From Paraburkholderia gardini (GTDB lineage Bacteria > Pseudomonadota > Gammaproteobacteria > Burkholderiales > Burkholderiaceae), in NCBI RefSeq assembly GCF_907164575.1, contig NZ_CAJQYY010000026.1:1-64000 (forward strand): a stretch of DNA of 64,000 nucleotides, read 5' to 3'. Made by a program: the position numbers and the translations under genes. Below, in pieces: positions 17,344 to 26,015 of this stretch. A model generated the notes under the pieces. That model saw only the letters and a program-made list of their open reading frames with translations, had not been told where the DNA came from and searched no databases. Every line of letters begins with the position of its first letter. Position 1 is the stretch's first letter.

Positions 17344-17634
17344 CTAGTTGCGCAGGTTCGCCTGGTAGAAACGCACGTAACCGCTGCGCAGCACGAGACA
17401 TTGCGCCCGTGTTTCCGACAGCAACCTGCGCGTTGCGGCTTCAATGTGTTCACGGTGCGTGGAGAATGCGCCGATCATGTCTTCGAGGCGTGTCGATGCG
17501 GCCCCGTAGTGGTCTTCCAGCGTTTCGGCGGTAATCATGCACTCCACCCTCTCCCCATCGACCATTACCGGGAATGCCAGGGTAAGTTCTTGTCCCGAGT
17601 ATTCAGGGGTTTCGTTCAGGAAAATGATCTGCAT
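17344..17634 (-). CDS. DUF1488 family protein
   Basis: The 96-residue cytoplasmic protein begins MQIIFLNETPEYSGQ and carries LAFPVMVDGERVECMITAE and LEDHYGA, then RLLSETRAQCLVLRSGYVRF, which together fit DUF1488. Function is unknown. ATG 17634 is preferred because AAGGCG precedes it; an upstream in-frame start at 17661 lacks one. It is transcribed away from the AcoR-type regulator. Confidence 0.75.
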   Translation of the reverse strand: MQIIFLNETPEYSGQELTLAFPVMVDGERVECMITAETLEDHYGAASTRLEDMIGAFSTHREHIEAATRRLLSETRAQCLVLRSGYVRFYQANLRN

Positions 17635-18084
17635 GGGAATCGCCTTTCGGGTGACGAACAATCAATCGGGGCCACACATGTCTGCTAAAAGCGCCTCCTG
17701 ACCGGTTACATGCGCGGATGACAGCCGCACAATCCGTAACGTGACACGCCGGGCGGCTGATTTTATTCACTTTAGACGACTTCTGCCGGGCTGCAAGTTT
17801 TCCCTGCCGCGCTCACCGTCGCGACGCAGTCGATATGAAGCACTGGCCCGCGCCGGCCGTGGATTCCGGGCTTTTCGGGTCTTTCCCGGCCGGTTCGTCG
17901 CGGCAGGTAGCGAAACGTCGTTACATGCCGCGCACTCCGTTTTCTCCCGCATGTGAAGACCTGGACGCATCTTGTATGATGGGGAATCCATCCGCTGCCA
18001 TGCTGCAGCGCGCCATGAATAGCGGTGGCGACTCGCGAGGCTACGCATCTCGCGGGCGCGTTCGGGAAGAACCGGAGACATGCA
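17635..18084. other. Divergent intergenic region, DUF1488 / AcoR regulator
   Basis: These 450 bases contain no convincing gene. A possible -10 hexamer TATGAT lies near 17976 ahead of the AcoR-type gene, without a good -35. I found no -24/-12 sigma-54 element. Confidence 0.4.
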
Positions 18085-20028
18085 TTGACGCAACGCTATT
18101 CGACGCCACCCGCAACGGCACTCCCGGATGTCATCGCAACGGCTCACGCGCGCTCGTTGAGCGTCGGACTGCGCGCATCCGAAGCACCCGATTTCCATCC
18201 GCTGCGCCGCCCGGCGTTGCGCGAACTCGTCGAGCGCAATCACGCGCTATGCGCCCACGCATTGCCGGTGATGGAGACGTTGTACGCGCAGATCGTCGAT
18301 ACGCAGAGCATGGTGCTGCTCACCGATAGCGAAGGCGTCATCCTGCACAGCTTTGGCGATAGCGACTTCGTCGAAAAAGCGAATCGCGTCGCGCTGTGCG
18401 CGGGCGTGTCATGGGCCGAATCGGATCGCGGCACGAATGCAATCGGCACCGCACTCGTCGACGGACAGCCGACCGTCGTTCATGCCGACGAGCATTTTCT
18501 TCACGCGAACCGGATTCTCACCTGCTCCTGCGCACCGATTGCCGACCCGTTCGGGCGCACGATCGGCGCGCTCGATGTGAGCGGCGACACCCGCGGCTTT
18601 CACAAGCACACGCTGGCGCTCGTGCGGATGTCCGCGCAGATGATCGAAAACGTGATCTTCACGAACCAGTTCGCCGACGTCATCCGCATTCATTTCCACG
18701 CGCGTGCTGAATTCATCGGCACGCTGTTCGAAGGACTCGCCGCGTTCGCACCGGACGGCCGGTTTCTCGCCGCCAACCGCAGCGCGCTGTTCCAGTTCGG
18801 ACGCCCGCTCGCGACCCTGCAAACGCAAACCTTTCCCGAACTGTTCGGCATGGCGCTGCCCGCGCTGCTGAACCATGCGACATACCGGCCCGGCGAATGC
18901 GTGACGCTCACGTTGCCAAGCGGCGTGCGCGTCATCGCGCGCGGCGAATATGCAGCAGGCGCGCGACAGGTGTTTCGCGCACCTGCCGATGAAGGCTTCG
19001 AAACGGGTGTGCGGTCCATACGCGCCACACGCCCGGCGAACGCGCCGGCCCAGAATGTGACGTTCGCGACGCTCGACACCGGCGACGAACAGATGTCGGC
19101 GGTACTTCGGCGCGTCGGGAAAGTGCGCGGCCGGGATATTCCGATTCTGGTGCTCGGGCACACCGGCACCGGAAAGGAATGGCTTGCGCGCGCGATCCAT
19201 AACGATTCGCCGCGTCGCGATGCACCGTTTGTCGCGGTGAACTGCGCGTCGCTGCCCGATACGCTGATTGAAGCGGAACTGTTCGGCTACGAAGATGGCG
19301 CGTTTACCGGCGCGAAGAAACGCGGCAGCGTCGGCAAGATTGTTCAGGCCGACGGCGGCACGCTCTTTCTCGATGAAATCGGCGACATGCCGCTCGCGCA
19401 GCAGGTGCGGCTGATGCGCGTGCTGCAGGAGCGCAACGTCGTGCCGCTTGGCGGAACGCGAGCGATTCCTGTCGACCTGCGTATCGTCTGCGCGACGCAT
19501 CGCAACCTGCGCGCGATGATCGAAGCCGGCACGTTCCGCGACGATCTGTATTACCGCATCAACGGCCTTGCCGTCACGTTGCCGGCTCTCAGCGAACGAA
19601 CGGATCTCGCCGCGCTGATCGCACGCATGCTCGATCTGCAACGCGACAGCGACGCCGTTCCAGCGCGTGTTTCGAGTGCCGTGCTCGAACGCTTCCAGCG
19701 TTGCCGCTGGCCGGGTAACCTGCGGCAAATGGCGAACGTGCTGCGCACTGCGGCCATCATGGCTGAAGGCGAGGACGAGATCGGACTCGAGCATCTGCCG
19801 GACGATTTCCTGCAGGACTGCGACACCGCGCCCGAACGCTACGTGTCGCCGTCGATGCAGACCGTGCGAAGCGCCAGCACGACGCCGGGGAACATGCAGG
19901 ACTGGCAGGTAGCGCTGATCGAACAGACGCTGGGGCGCAACGCAGGCAACGTGTCGGCGACCGCGCGTGAGCTCGGGCTCGCGCGAAATACGGTTTACCG
20001 TTATCTGCGGCAGCGGCGCACGCACTGA
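18085..20028 (+). CDS. AcoR-type sigma-54-dependent transcriptional activator
   Basis: The 647 residues comprise an N-terminal GAF-type sensor (about 60-205), a PAS-like middle (about 215-310), an AAA+ domain (about 335-560) and a Fis-type HTH (about 605-645). Walker A is GHTGTGKEWLA near 357, the sigma-54 contact loop is GAFTGA near 405, and Walker B is GGTLFLDEIGD. The HTH reads VSATARELGLARNTVYRYL. A TTG start at 18085 is chosen since GGAG sits 7 bases ahead. Relatives control acetoin, alcohol or phenol catabolism, but no such operon is adjacent here, so the target is unknown. The nitrate promoter at 30151 is more likely NtrC-driven. Confidence 0.92.
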   Translation: MTQRYSTPPATALPDVIATAHARSLSVGLRASEAPDFHPLRRPALRELVERNHALCAHALPVMETLYAQIVDTQSMVLLTDSEGVILHSFGDSDFVEKANRVALCAGVSWAESDRGTNAIGTALVDGQPTVVHADEHFLHANRILTCSCAPIADPFGRTIGALDVSGDTRGFHKHTLALVRMSAQMIENVIFTNQFADVIRIHFHARAEFIGTLFEGLAAFAPDGRFLAANRSALFQFGRPLATLQTQTFPELFGMALPALLNHATYRPGECVTLTLPSGVRVIARGEYAAGARQVFRAPADEGFETGVRSIRATRPANAPAQNVTFATLDTGDEQMSAVLRRVGKVRGRDIPILVLGHTGTGKEWLARAIHNDSPRRDAPFVAVNCASLPDTLIEAELFGYEDGAFTGAKKRGSVGKIVQADGGTLFLDEIGDMPLAQQVRLMRVLQERNVVPLGGTRAIPVDLRIVCATHRNLRAMIEAGTFRDDLYYRINGLAVTLPALSERTDLAALIARMLDLQRDSDAVPARVSSAVLERFQRCRWPGNLRQMANVLRTAAIMAEGEDEIGLEHLPDDFLQDCDTAPERYVSPSMQTVRSASTTPGNMQDWQVALIEQTLGRNAGNVSATARELGLARNTVYRYLRQRRTH

Positions 20029-20218
20029 AACCGGCTCCCGGTTCACATGACGCGGCGGCTTAAGCTAAGCTTGCACGTTCTGGACACCTTCCCGTGATTG
20101 CCGGGAGAACCCGTCATGGCCTGCCGCCCCTCTTTCGAACCTGATTCAGGCGCCCGCGTTTGTGGTGGTAACAACGTGCGAGTGACATCGCATGCAAAGA
20201 GACTGTGCGGGTTGAACG

Positions 20219-20527
20219 ATGTCTGAGGCCGCGCGACCGTTCTCCGTGCGTATCGAGCCGTCAGGGAAAACGTTCGAGGCACCGGATTCGCTGACCGTGC
20301 TCGAGGCCGCCGGCTTCGCCGGCTTGCGGCTGCCACGATCGTGCCGCAACGGCACATGCAGAACGTGTCTGTGCCAGATGAAGGAAGGCGAGGTGCGATA
20401 CACGATCGAATGGCCCGGCCTGACCAGGGAAGAAAAGACCGAAGGTCTGATCCTGCCCTGCGTGGCGATTGCCGCGTCGGATCTGGTGATCGAGGTGCCT
20501 GACGCAGTCGAGCTCCAGAACACCTGA
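20219..20527 (+). CDS. 2Fe-2S ferredoxin
   Basis: The 102 residues have the plant-type ferredoxin fold. Cluster ligands are Cys42, Cys47 and Cys50 in SCRNGTCRTCLC, and Cys81 in LILPCVA. It is a soluble one-electron carrier, probably partnered with an oxygenase or reductase encoded elsewhere. It is on the same strand as the AcoR-type gene but 190 bases away. Confidence 0.9.
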   Translation: MSEAARPFSVRIEPSGKTFEAPDSLTVLEAAGFAGLRLPRSCRNGTCRTCLCQMKEGEVRYTIEWPGLTREEKTEGLILPCVAIAASDLVIEVPDAVELQNT

Positions 20528-20535
20528 GCGCGAAC

Positions 20536-20730
20536 TTACATGCGCGAACCCAGTGCGCGCTCGATCTTCTGGTCGGTCTTGTACTGGCTCAGTGCATACA
20601 CCGACCAGATTGCGGCCGGAATCCAGCCAATCAGCGTGATCTGCAGGATCAGACAGATGATCCCGGCGAACGGGCGCCCGATCGTGAAAAACTGGAACCA
20701 AGGCAGGATGATGGCAAGCAATAGACGCAT
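20536..20730 (-). CDS. YqaE/Pmp3 family small membrane protein
   Basis: The 64 residues form two membrane helices (LLLAIILPWFQFF and GIICLILQITLIGWIPAAIW) followed by a polar tail (YALSQYKTDQKIERA). The pattern is that of the Pmp3/YqaE stress-linked family, often called UPF0057, proposed to affect membrane potential. It converges on the ferredoxin gene with an 8-base gap. Confidence 0.85.
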   Translation of the reverse strand: MRLLLAIILPWFQFFTIGRPFAGIICLILQITLIGWIPAAIWSVYALSQYKTDQKIERALGSRM

Positions 20731-20776
20731 GTCTGTTTCTCTTTCTGCAAATCGCGCGCTTTCGACACGCGGTTAA

Positions 20777-20968
20777 TCAATCGATCGGCGTAAACCGCGA
20801 AACGGTTGTGCCTTCGTGTTCGACAGGTTCGAAAAACACCGAAGCTGGACGGGTCCAGATCGTACCATTCGCCGCGCGGTAGACGATCATCGTCACGCCC
20901 GGGTCCGACTCCAGCGTCGCCTCGCAGACCAGTTCGTAGATGCCGCCCTTGTAGTGCCGGTAGCGCAC
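20777..20968 (-). CDS. DUF1653 family protein
   Basis: The 63-residue protein starts RYRHYKGGIYELVCEATLES and contains TMIVYRAANGTIWTRPASVF, which is the DUF1653 pattern. No function is known. GTG 20968 has AGGAG in front. It lies upstream of, and probably with, the yqaE-like gene. Confidence 0.82.
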   Translation of the reverse strand: MRYRHYKGGIYELVCEATLESDPGVTMIVYRAANGTIWTRPASVFFEPVEHEGTTVSRFTPID

Positions 20969-21013
20969 GGATTCACTCCTGTTCAGGTTGCAGCAGCAGG
21001 TAACGCGCGATTT

Positions 21014-21658
21014 TCAGCTCGCGTTTTCCTTCATCTGCTTCAGATGTTTGTAGACGGTCGCGCGTCCCATACCGAGCACGGCAGCCACATAGTTCGCCGA
21101 GCTCTTGCCGCGGAACGCGCCTTCGGCATAGAGCGCCTCGACCAGTTCGCGCCTGTGATCGCGCGTAAGCGCATTCAGGCCTATCTGCCGTTCACGCAGC
21201 CAGCCATGCAGAAACGTGTTGATGCGATCCTGCCAGTCGTCGCGAAACAGTTCGTCCGGCTGCGCGACGATGCCCGCACCCTTGATAAACAGGTCGAGCG
21301 TGGAGCGCACCTCATCGAATACCGCGATATTGAAGTTAATGCACATCATGCCCGCGGGCTTGCCTTCGTCGTCGAACAGCACGTTGCTCACGCAACGCAT
21401 GCGGCGACCGTCCCAGTTCAGCTTTTCATACGGACCGATCACCCGTTCGCGTGCCGAGTGATCGACTTCCTCCAGCGCCGAATCGTCGCCGATTTCGCGC
21501 CGCGACAGGTTGTTCGCGAGGTACAGCACCGTCTGGTCGCGCAGATCGTGGATGACGACCTCGGCGTACGGGAAAAAGAGCGTCGCGATACCGTCCGCGA
21601 GCGGCGCGTAACGGGTTAGCAGCAGGTCTTTGACAGGTGACGACTTTTTCTTGCGCAT
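21014..21658 (-). CDS. YheO/DauR-like transcriptional regulator (PAS plus HTH)
   Basis: An N-terminal YheO-type PAS domain (about 8-125) includes PYAEVVIHDLRDQTVLYLAN and MMCINFNIAVFDEV. A C-terminal HTH (about 150-210) includes RRELVEALYAEGAFRGKSSA and VLGMGRATVYKHLKQ. This is the architecture of DauR, the repressor of D-arginine catabolism in Pseudomonas. It lies directly downstream of the ornithine-cyclodeaminase-like gene on the same strand. I use ATG 21658 (MRKKKSSPVKDLL); ATG 21700 is an alternative, and neither has a strong ribosome site. Confidence 0.85.
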   Translation of the reverse strand: MRKKKSSPVKDLLLTRYAPLADGIATLFFPYAEVVIHDLRDQTVLYLANNLSRREIGDDSALEEVDHSARERVIGPYEKLNWDGRRMRCVSNVLFDDEGKPAGMMCINFNIAVFDEVRSTLDLFIKGAGIVAQPDELFRDDWQDRINTFLHGWLRERQIGLNALTRDHRRELVEALYAEGAFRGKSSANYVAAVLGMGRATVYKHLKQMKENAS

Positions 21659-21754
21659 GGGTTCTGTAAGCACGTGGGGCGGATCGGAACGCACTGCCAT
21701 GTTCCGGCAGTGCTGGCAGGCGCGGGGGAATCGTCGCCACCCGGAACGTTTCTG

Positions 21755-22726
21755 TCAAGCATCGCGCAGCGCGCGCAGATGCTGCAACAGCCCGTACGCA
21801 ATCGCCACATCTTCGAGCCCGAGGCCGATCGAGCGGAAAAAGACCGGTTTTTCGTACGCCGGAACCGGGCACGTGCCGCAGAGCAGTTCCGGCAGATCGC
21901 CCGCCACGCGCTGCGCGGACCAGCCATGCCGCTCCGCGGCCAGCTTCATTTCACCCGCGCTGCCCGGCGTCGTGCGACGGTAATCGCAATACACGTCCAT
22001 ATCCGGCAGCCACGCGGGATCGATCTCGTGCGCATTCGCGACGTTCGTGCTGATCGATGTGACAAGCGCGGGCCTCGTGAGCGCGCCTTTGGGTAGCACC
22101 GATGTGCCCGACGACGTGCAAAGCATCACCACGTCCGCATCGCGCACACAGTCCTCGACGTTCGCGCTGAACGTCGCGCGCGCGTCGATTGCGCGCAGCG
22201 TGGCCTGCTTCGCCGTATCGCGCGGCAGATCGGGCGAAAACACGCGGATCGATTCCCACGGCCGCAGCGGCGCAACGTGCCGCAGATGCGCCTGTGCGAT
22301 TGCGCCGGAACCGACGATCGCCAGCTGCCGCGCGCCCGCGGCAGCAAGATGCCCGACCGCGAGCGCCGTGGTTCCGGCGGTACGCTCGGTCGTCAGCAAT
22401 CCGGCGTCGCACCACATCAGCGGCTGGCCTGTTTCCATCGACATCAACGCGGTCCACGCCGTGACGACCGGCCGGCCGCCCGTCACGATGTAGGGCGAAA
22501 GCTTGGCGCCGAACACCTTCGCCTGCGCCATCGCACCGAGGTACGTGATGAAGTCGCCGGATTGCGCGGGAAAGAGTGTGAGCGTCTGCGGCGGCTGTAC
22601 GGCGTTGTCCTCGCCCAGCGCGCGAAACATCGCCGCGAGCGCGCCCTGCACATCCAGTGCGGGTAACGCGCGCCGCACGATGTCTTCATCGACGATCAGC
22701 GGCATAGCCTGTTCATTTCTGCTCAT
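21755..22726 (-). CDS. Ornithine cyclodeaminase / mu-crystallin family protein (DauB-like)
   Basis: The 323-residue NAD(P)-dependent enzyme has the Rossmann motif AIVGSGAIAQAHL (about residue 135). GAKLSPYIVTGGRPVVTAWT and DAGLLTTERTAGTTALA are family substrate-site regions. AGGAGAAATACGT precedes ATG 22726. The family includes ornithine cyclodeaminase, alanine dehydrogenase and DauB, which forms L-arginine from 2-ketoarginine. With a DauR-like regulator downstream and a D-amino-acid dehydrogenase divergently encoded, a DauB-like role (reductive amination of the keto acid) is the best inference, but the substrate is unproven. Confidence 0.85.
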   Translation of the reverse strand: MSRNEQAMPLIVDEDIVRRALPALDVQGALAAMFRALGEDNAVQPPQTLTLFPAQSGDFITYLGAMAQAKVFGAKLSPYIVTGGRPVVTAWTALMSMETGQPLMWCDAGLLTTERTAGTTALAVGHLAAAGARQLAIVGSGAIAQAHLRHVAPLRPWESIRVFSPDLPRDTAKQATLRAIDARATFSANVEDCVRDADVVMLCTSSGTSVLPKGALTRPALVTSISTNVANAHEIDPAWLPDMDVYCDYRRTTPGSAGEMKLAAERHGWSAQRVAGDLPELLCGTCPVPAYEKPVFFRSIGLGLEDVAIAYGLLQHLRALRDA

Positions 22727-22782
22727 ACGTATTTCTCCAGATCGGGGGGGCGCGCGAAAAGCAGGTTGCACGCCTTAAATTG

Positions 22783-22861
22783 TAGACATAGAGTCTATTC
22801 TAGACTATTAAAACCAGACTCGATGTAATCCCTTATAGTCCACAATAGACTTTAAGTCTAT
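22783..22861. promoter_or_regulatory. Repeated TAGACT/AGTCTA operator dyads in divergent promoter
   Basis: AGTCTA-TTC-TAGACT occupies 22792-22806, with an extra TAGAC half-site at 22783-22787. ATAGACT-TTA-AGTCTAT occupies 22845-22861. Further AGTC/AGAC half-sites lie between. The region is AT-rich against its surroundings and is shared by the ornithine-cyclodeaminase-like operon (left) and the binding-protein operon (right). These are probable binding sites for the DauR-like regulator. Confidence 0.75.
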
Positions 22862-22927
22862 ATTCGTTCCACAGGTTGTCCGTTTTCACACTGATTCGCA
22901 GTTCCACCCATCGCCCAGGAACCGTCC

Positions 22928-23704
22928 ATGAAACTCAAACTCTCCCTTTGCCTTGCAGTCGCTTTTGCCGGACTCGCAAGCACCGCCCATGCCGCCGACA
23001 CGCTGCGCTTCGGCGTCGAGGCCGCCTACCCGCCATTCGAAAGCAAAAGCCCGTCGGGCGAACTGCAGGGCTTCGACATCGATGTCGGCAACGCTGTCTG
23101 CAAGAAAATGAACGTGAAATGCGTGTGGGTCGAAAATTCGTTCGACGGCCTGATTCCCGCGCTGCAGGCGCGCAAGTTCGACGTGATCAATTCGGCCATG
23201 AACATCACCAGCAAGCGCAAGCAGAGCATCGATTTCACGCCGCCGGTCTATGTCGTACCGATCGTGATGGTCGCGAAACGCGATTCGAAACTGCTGCCCG
23301 ACGTGAAGAGCCTGCAGGGCAAGCGGGTGGGCGTGCTGCAGGGATCGTCCCAGGAAGATTTCCTGAAACAGCACTGGGCGACAGCGGGTGTTTCCGTCGT
23401 GTCGTATCAGGACCAGGACCAGGTCTACGCGGATCTCGTCGCGGGCCGGCTGGACGCGTGCGTGCAGGAAGCGCAGACCGTGCAGGACGGTTTTCTCGGC
23501 AAGCCGGAAGCGCATGACTTCGCGATTCTCGGCGCTCCGCTGAGCGACCCGGCAACACTCGGCGAAGGCACGGGCCTCGGTCTGCGCAAGGGCGACCAGG
23601 CGTTAAAGTCGAAAGTGGTCGCCGCGCTCGATTCGTTGAAAAAGGACGGCACGTTGAGCGCGCTCTCGCAGAAATACTTCAAACGCGACATCATTGCGAA
23701 ATAA
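22928..23704 (+). CDS. Periplasmic amino-acid-binding protein (ABC transporter, HisJ/ArtJ-like)
   Basis: The 258-residue protein has a signal peptide (LSLCLAVAFAGLASTAHAA, cleavage near 22). The type II binding-protein fold includes FGVEAAYPPFESKSPSGELQ, GFDIDVGNAVCKKMNVKC, FDGLIPALQARKFDVINSAM and GTGLGLRKGD. Similarity is to basic amino-acid binders. No permease or ATPase gene is nearby, so it is an orphan component that must use a transporter encoded elsewhere, or act as a sensor. It starts the rightward arm of the D-amino-acid module. Confidence 0.88.
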   Translation: MKLKLSLCLAVAFAGLASTAHAADTLRFGVEAAYPPFESKSPSGELQGFDIDVGNAVCKKMNVKCVWVENSFDGLIPALQARKFDVINSAMNITSKRKQSIDFTPPVYVVPIVMVAKRDSKLLPDVKSLQGKRVGVLQGSSQEDFLKQHWATAGVSVVSYQDQDQVYADLVAGRLDACVQEAQTVQDGFLGKPEAHDFAILGAPLSDPATLGEGTGLGLRKGDQALKSKVVAALDSLKKDGTLSALSQKYFKRDIIAK

Positions 23705-23850
23705 GCGAGTCCTGATTAGAGTCGACGGCTTCGAGCCGCGCCGTGTGCGACTCGAAGCCGGAACTGGCGGCGTATGATCGCGCGGATGAAAAGCGCGCGG
23801 CGCGTCCGCCATTTCCCCTACTCCAATTTTCAGGCGCACAAGCGGAGCCT

Positions 23851-25092
23851 ATGGATTTCGACGTCATCGTTCTGGGAGCCGGCATTGTCGGCGTATCTTC
23901 AGCGCTGCATCTGCAGGATCGCGGCAAACGCGTTGCGCTGGTCGATCGCCGCGGCCCCGGCGAGGAAACGAGCTTCGGCAACGCGGGGCTGATCGAGCGG
24001 TCGTCGATCGTGCCATATGGCTTTCCGCGCAATCTCGGCACGTTGCTGCGCTATGCACGTAACGCCTCGACCGATCTCTACTGGGACTACAAGGCGCTTC
24101 CGTCGTACGCATCATGGCTCGCGCGTTTCTGGTGGGAATCTTCACCGGCCCGGCTGGCGGGCGCCGCGCGCGACATGCTGCCGCTGATTTCGCGCAGTGT
24201 GACGGAACACGACGCGCTGATCGCGCGCGCGGGCATGGATGCGCTCGTCCACGATGGCGGCTGGATCGAGGCCTTTCGCACGCAGTCGGCATTCGACAGC
24301 GAAGCACCGGCCGCCGAAGTCGCAGCCCGTGAAAACGGCCTGCGCGTTGTCGCACTCGACGCCGCCGCACTCCGTGCGCGCGAGCCCGGTCTCGCGGAAG
24401 GATTTCGCGGCGCGCTGCACTGGCTGGACCCGAAAAGCGTCGCCAGTCCGGGCGCGTTGACGAAAGGTTATGCCCGCCTGTTCGAGGCTGGTGGCGGTGC
24501 GATCCTGACGGGCGACGCAACGTCGCTATGCACCGAAGATGACGCCTGGACAGTGCAGACCCCGGCCGGCCGGATAAGCGCGAAGGAAGTCGTACTCGCG
24601 CTCGGCCCGTGGTCGGACACGGTCTTCGGCCCGCTTGGTTATCGCATTCCGCTGCGCGTGAAACGCGGTTATCACATGCACTACGAGCCGGCGCGGCAGA
24701 TCCTGTCGGTGCCGGTTGTCGATTCGGAAAAGGGCTACGTGGTCGCGCCGATGCAGGGCCGGCTGCGACTCACGACAGGCGTCGAAATCGCGCGGCGTGG
24801 CGCGCCGCCGACAGGTGTACAGCTCGAGCGCGCGGAACGGATCGCGAAGCCGGTGTTCGGCCTCGGCGCACGTACCGATGCGGCGCCGTGGCTCGGCATG
24901 CGCCCGTGCACGCCCGACATGCGACCGGTCATCGGGCCTGCACCACGCCATCGCGGGCTGTGGTTCGCATTCGGCCACAACCATCACGGTTTGACACTCG
25001 GCCCCGTAACCGGACGCCTGCTGGCGGAAATGATGACCGGCGCGACGCCCTTCACCGATCCACGTCCGTACCGCGCGGGACGGTTCGACTAG
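23851..25092 (+). CDS. FAD-dependent D-amino-acid dehydrogenase (DadA-like)
   Basis: The 413 residues start with the FAD dinucleotide motif VIVLGAGIVGVSSALHL, then ETSFGNAGLIERSSIVPYGF, the DadA-family region. HPRRGY-like residues appear as LRVKRGYHMHY, and the C-terminal flavin contact is LWFAFGHNHHGLTLGPVTG. ATG 23851 has GCGGAG upstream. It would deaminate a D-amino acid to its keto acid. Coupled to the divergent DauB-like reductase, this could convert a D- into an L-amino acid. Substrate (basic D-amino acid) is inferred from context only. Confidence 0.88.
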   Translation: MDFDVIVLGAGIVGVSSALHLQDRGKRVALVDRRGPGEETSFGNAGLIERSSIVPYGFPRNLGTLLRYARNASTDLYWDYKALPSYASWLARFWWESSPARLAGAARDMLPLISRSVTEHDALIARAGMDALVHDGGWIEAFRTQSAFDSEAPAAEVAARENGLRVVALDAAALRAREPGLAEGFRGALHWLDPKSVASPGALTKGYARLFEAGGGAILTGDATSLCTEDDAWTVQTPAGRISAKEVVLALGPWSDTVFGPLGYRIPLRVKRGYHMHYEPARQILSVPVVDSEKGYVVAPMQGRLRLTTGVEIARRGAPPTGVQLERAERIAKPVFGLGARTDAAPWLGMRPCTPDMRPVIGPAPRHRGLWFAFGHNHHGLTLGPVTGRLLAEMMTGATPFTDPRPYRAGRFD

Positions 25093-25609
25093 AACAGGCC
25101 CCGTGCCATCCCCGACGCAGGCATGCACGCCCTCTCCAGAGGGTCGCCAGAACGCCTGCGGTAGAACGTCTTTGTGCCGCAACCCGCCGGCGCGGGAAAC
25201 TTTTTGCTATCCAAGCTATCGCATTTAGTGCATCATATTGGAATAGCTGTACCTCGAATCTGCAGTACTGGCAGTATCGATCGGCACCAACCGGCGTCTC
25301 CGCAATACCCCCGACAGTTCGATCACCGCCCGCCGGCGATCCCGTCACTCCGGCAATGCGCTTGTTGCACTCATGGCGCATTCGCTGTCGCGAGTCGTGC
25401 TTTTTCATGCGCCCAGTGCCCACGCGGCATCGGCGTGTTTCTTCTCCATCGAATCCGCGAATCGCCGCGGCTGAGCGCAAGTCTCGTTGAAGCGGGCTGG
25501 CGCGATTCTTTTTTCGTGCGGCGCGCCGTCAGGCTGCGCCGCCAGACCGGTCGTTCCCGTGCGTCATGTGCGGGACATGCTGGTCACGTATTACAGGACA
25601 TCGTGTTTT
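25093..25609. other. 517-base intergenic region with weak terminator
   Basis: No convincing gene. A CCCGC/GCGGG stem (25183-25196) followed after AAAC by five T (25201-25205) may end the dadA-like transcript. The rest shows no coding pattern that I recognise. Confidence 0.4.
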
Positions 25610-25891
25610 ATGACTCAAGCTGTCAGGACCTACAAAGGCTTTGAAATTCACCCGCTCGTGTATCCGCGCCGTCATTCCGACGAGCAGACGCGACGCAACC
25701 CCGACGCCGGCTACGAAGCGTCGGTGCGCATCTGCCGCGTTGGCGCGAACCCGTCGGCCGACGGCCGCGTGTTCCGGCTGCCGCATCTGTGGCCGTTCGA
25801 AGGCACGGGCAAGGCGCGTCTCGCGTGCATGGCGCACGCCGAGCAGCTGATCGACGGCCGCGTGGACGGCCAGACGGTCGCCGATCTTTAA
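25610..25891 (+). CDS. Conserved hypothetical protein (93 aa)
   Basis: No function recognised. The protein starts TQAVRTYKGFEIHPLVYPRR and has GYEASVRICRVGANPSADGR in the middle and ARLACMAHAEQLIDGRVDGQ at the end. The pattern resembles small Burkholderia proteins with a single alpha/beta domain. ATG 25610 is chosen because the conserved-looking part begins there; no strong ribosome site is visible. Confidence 0.65.
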   Translation: MTQAVRTYKGFEIHPLVYPRRHSDEQTRRNPDAGYEASVRICRVGANPSADGRVFRLPHLWPFEGTGKARLACMAHAEQLIDGRVDGQTVADL

Positions 25892-26015
25892 GCGGCACAG
25901 CTTCGCACGTTTTCGCATTGATTGACGGGCGCGCCACGGCGCCGCCTTTTACCGCATCACACGCTTCGCCGGCATCCGGTCGAAGCGGCCCAAACTCATT
26001 GACCAGGAGCTATGC

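Noticed and set aside
18025..18084. Earlier start for the AcoR-type gene at 18025
   Set aside because: GGAG is correctly placed for TTG 18085, and the upstream 20 residues do not look conserved.
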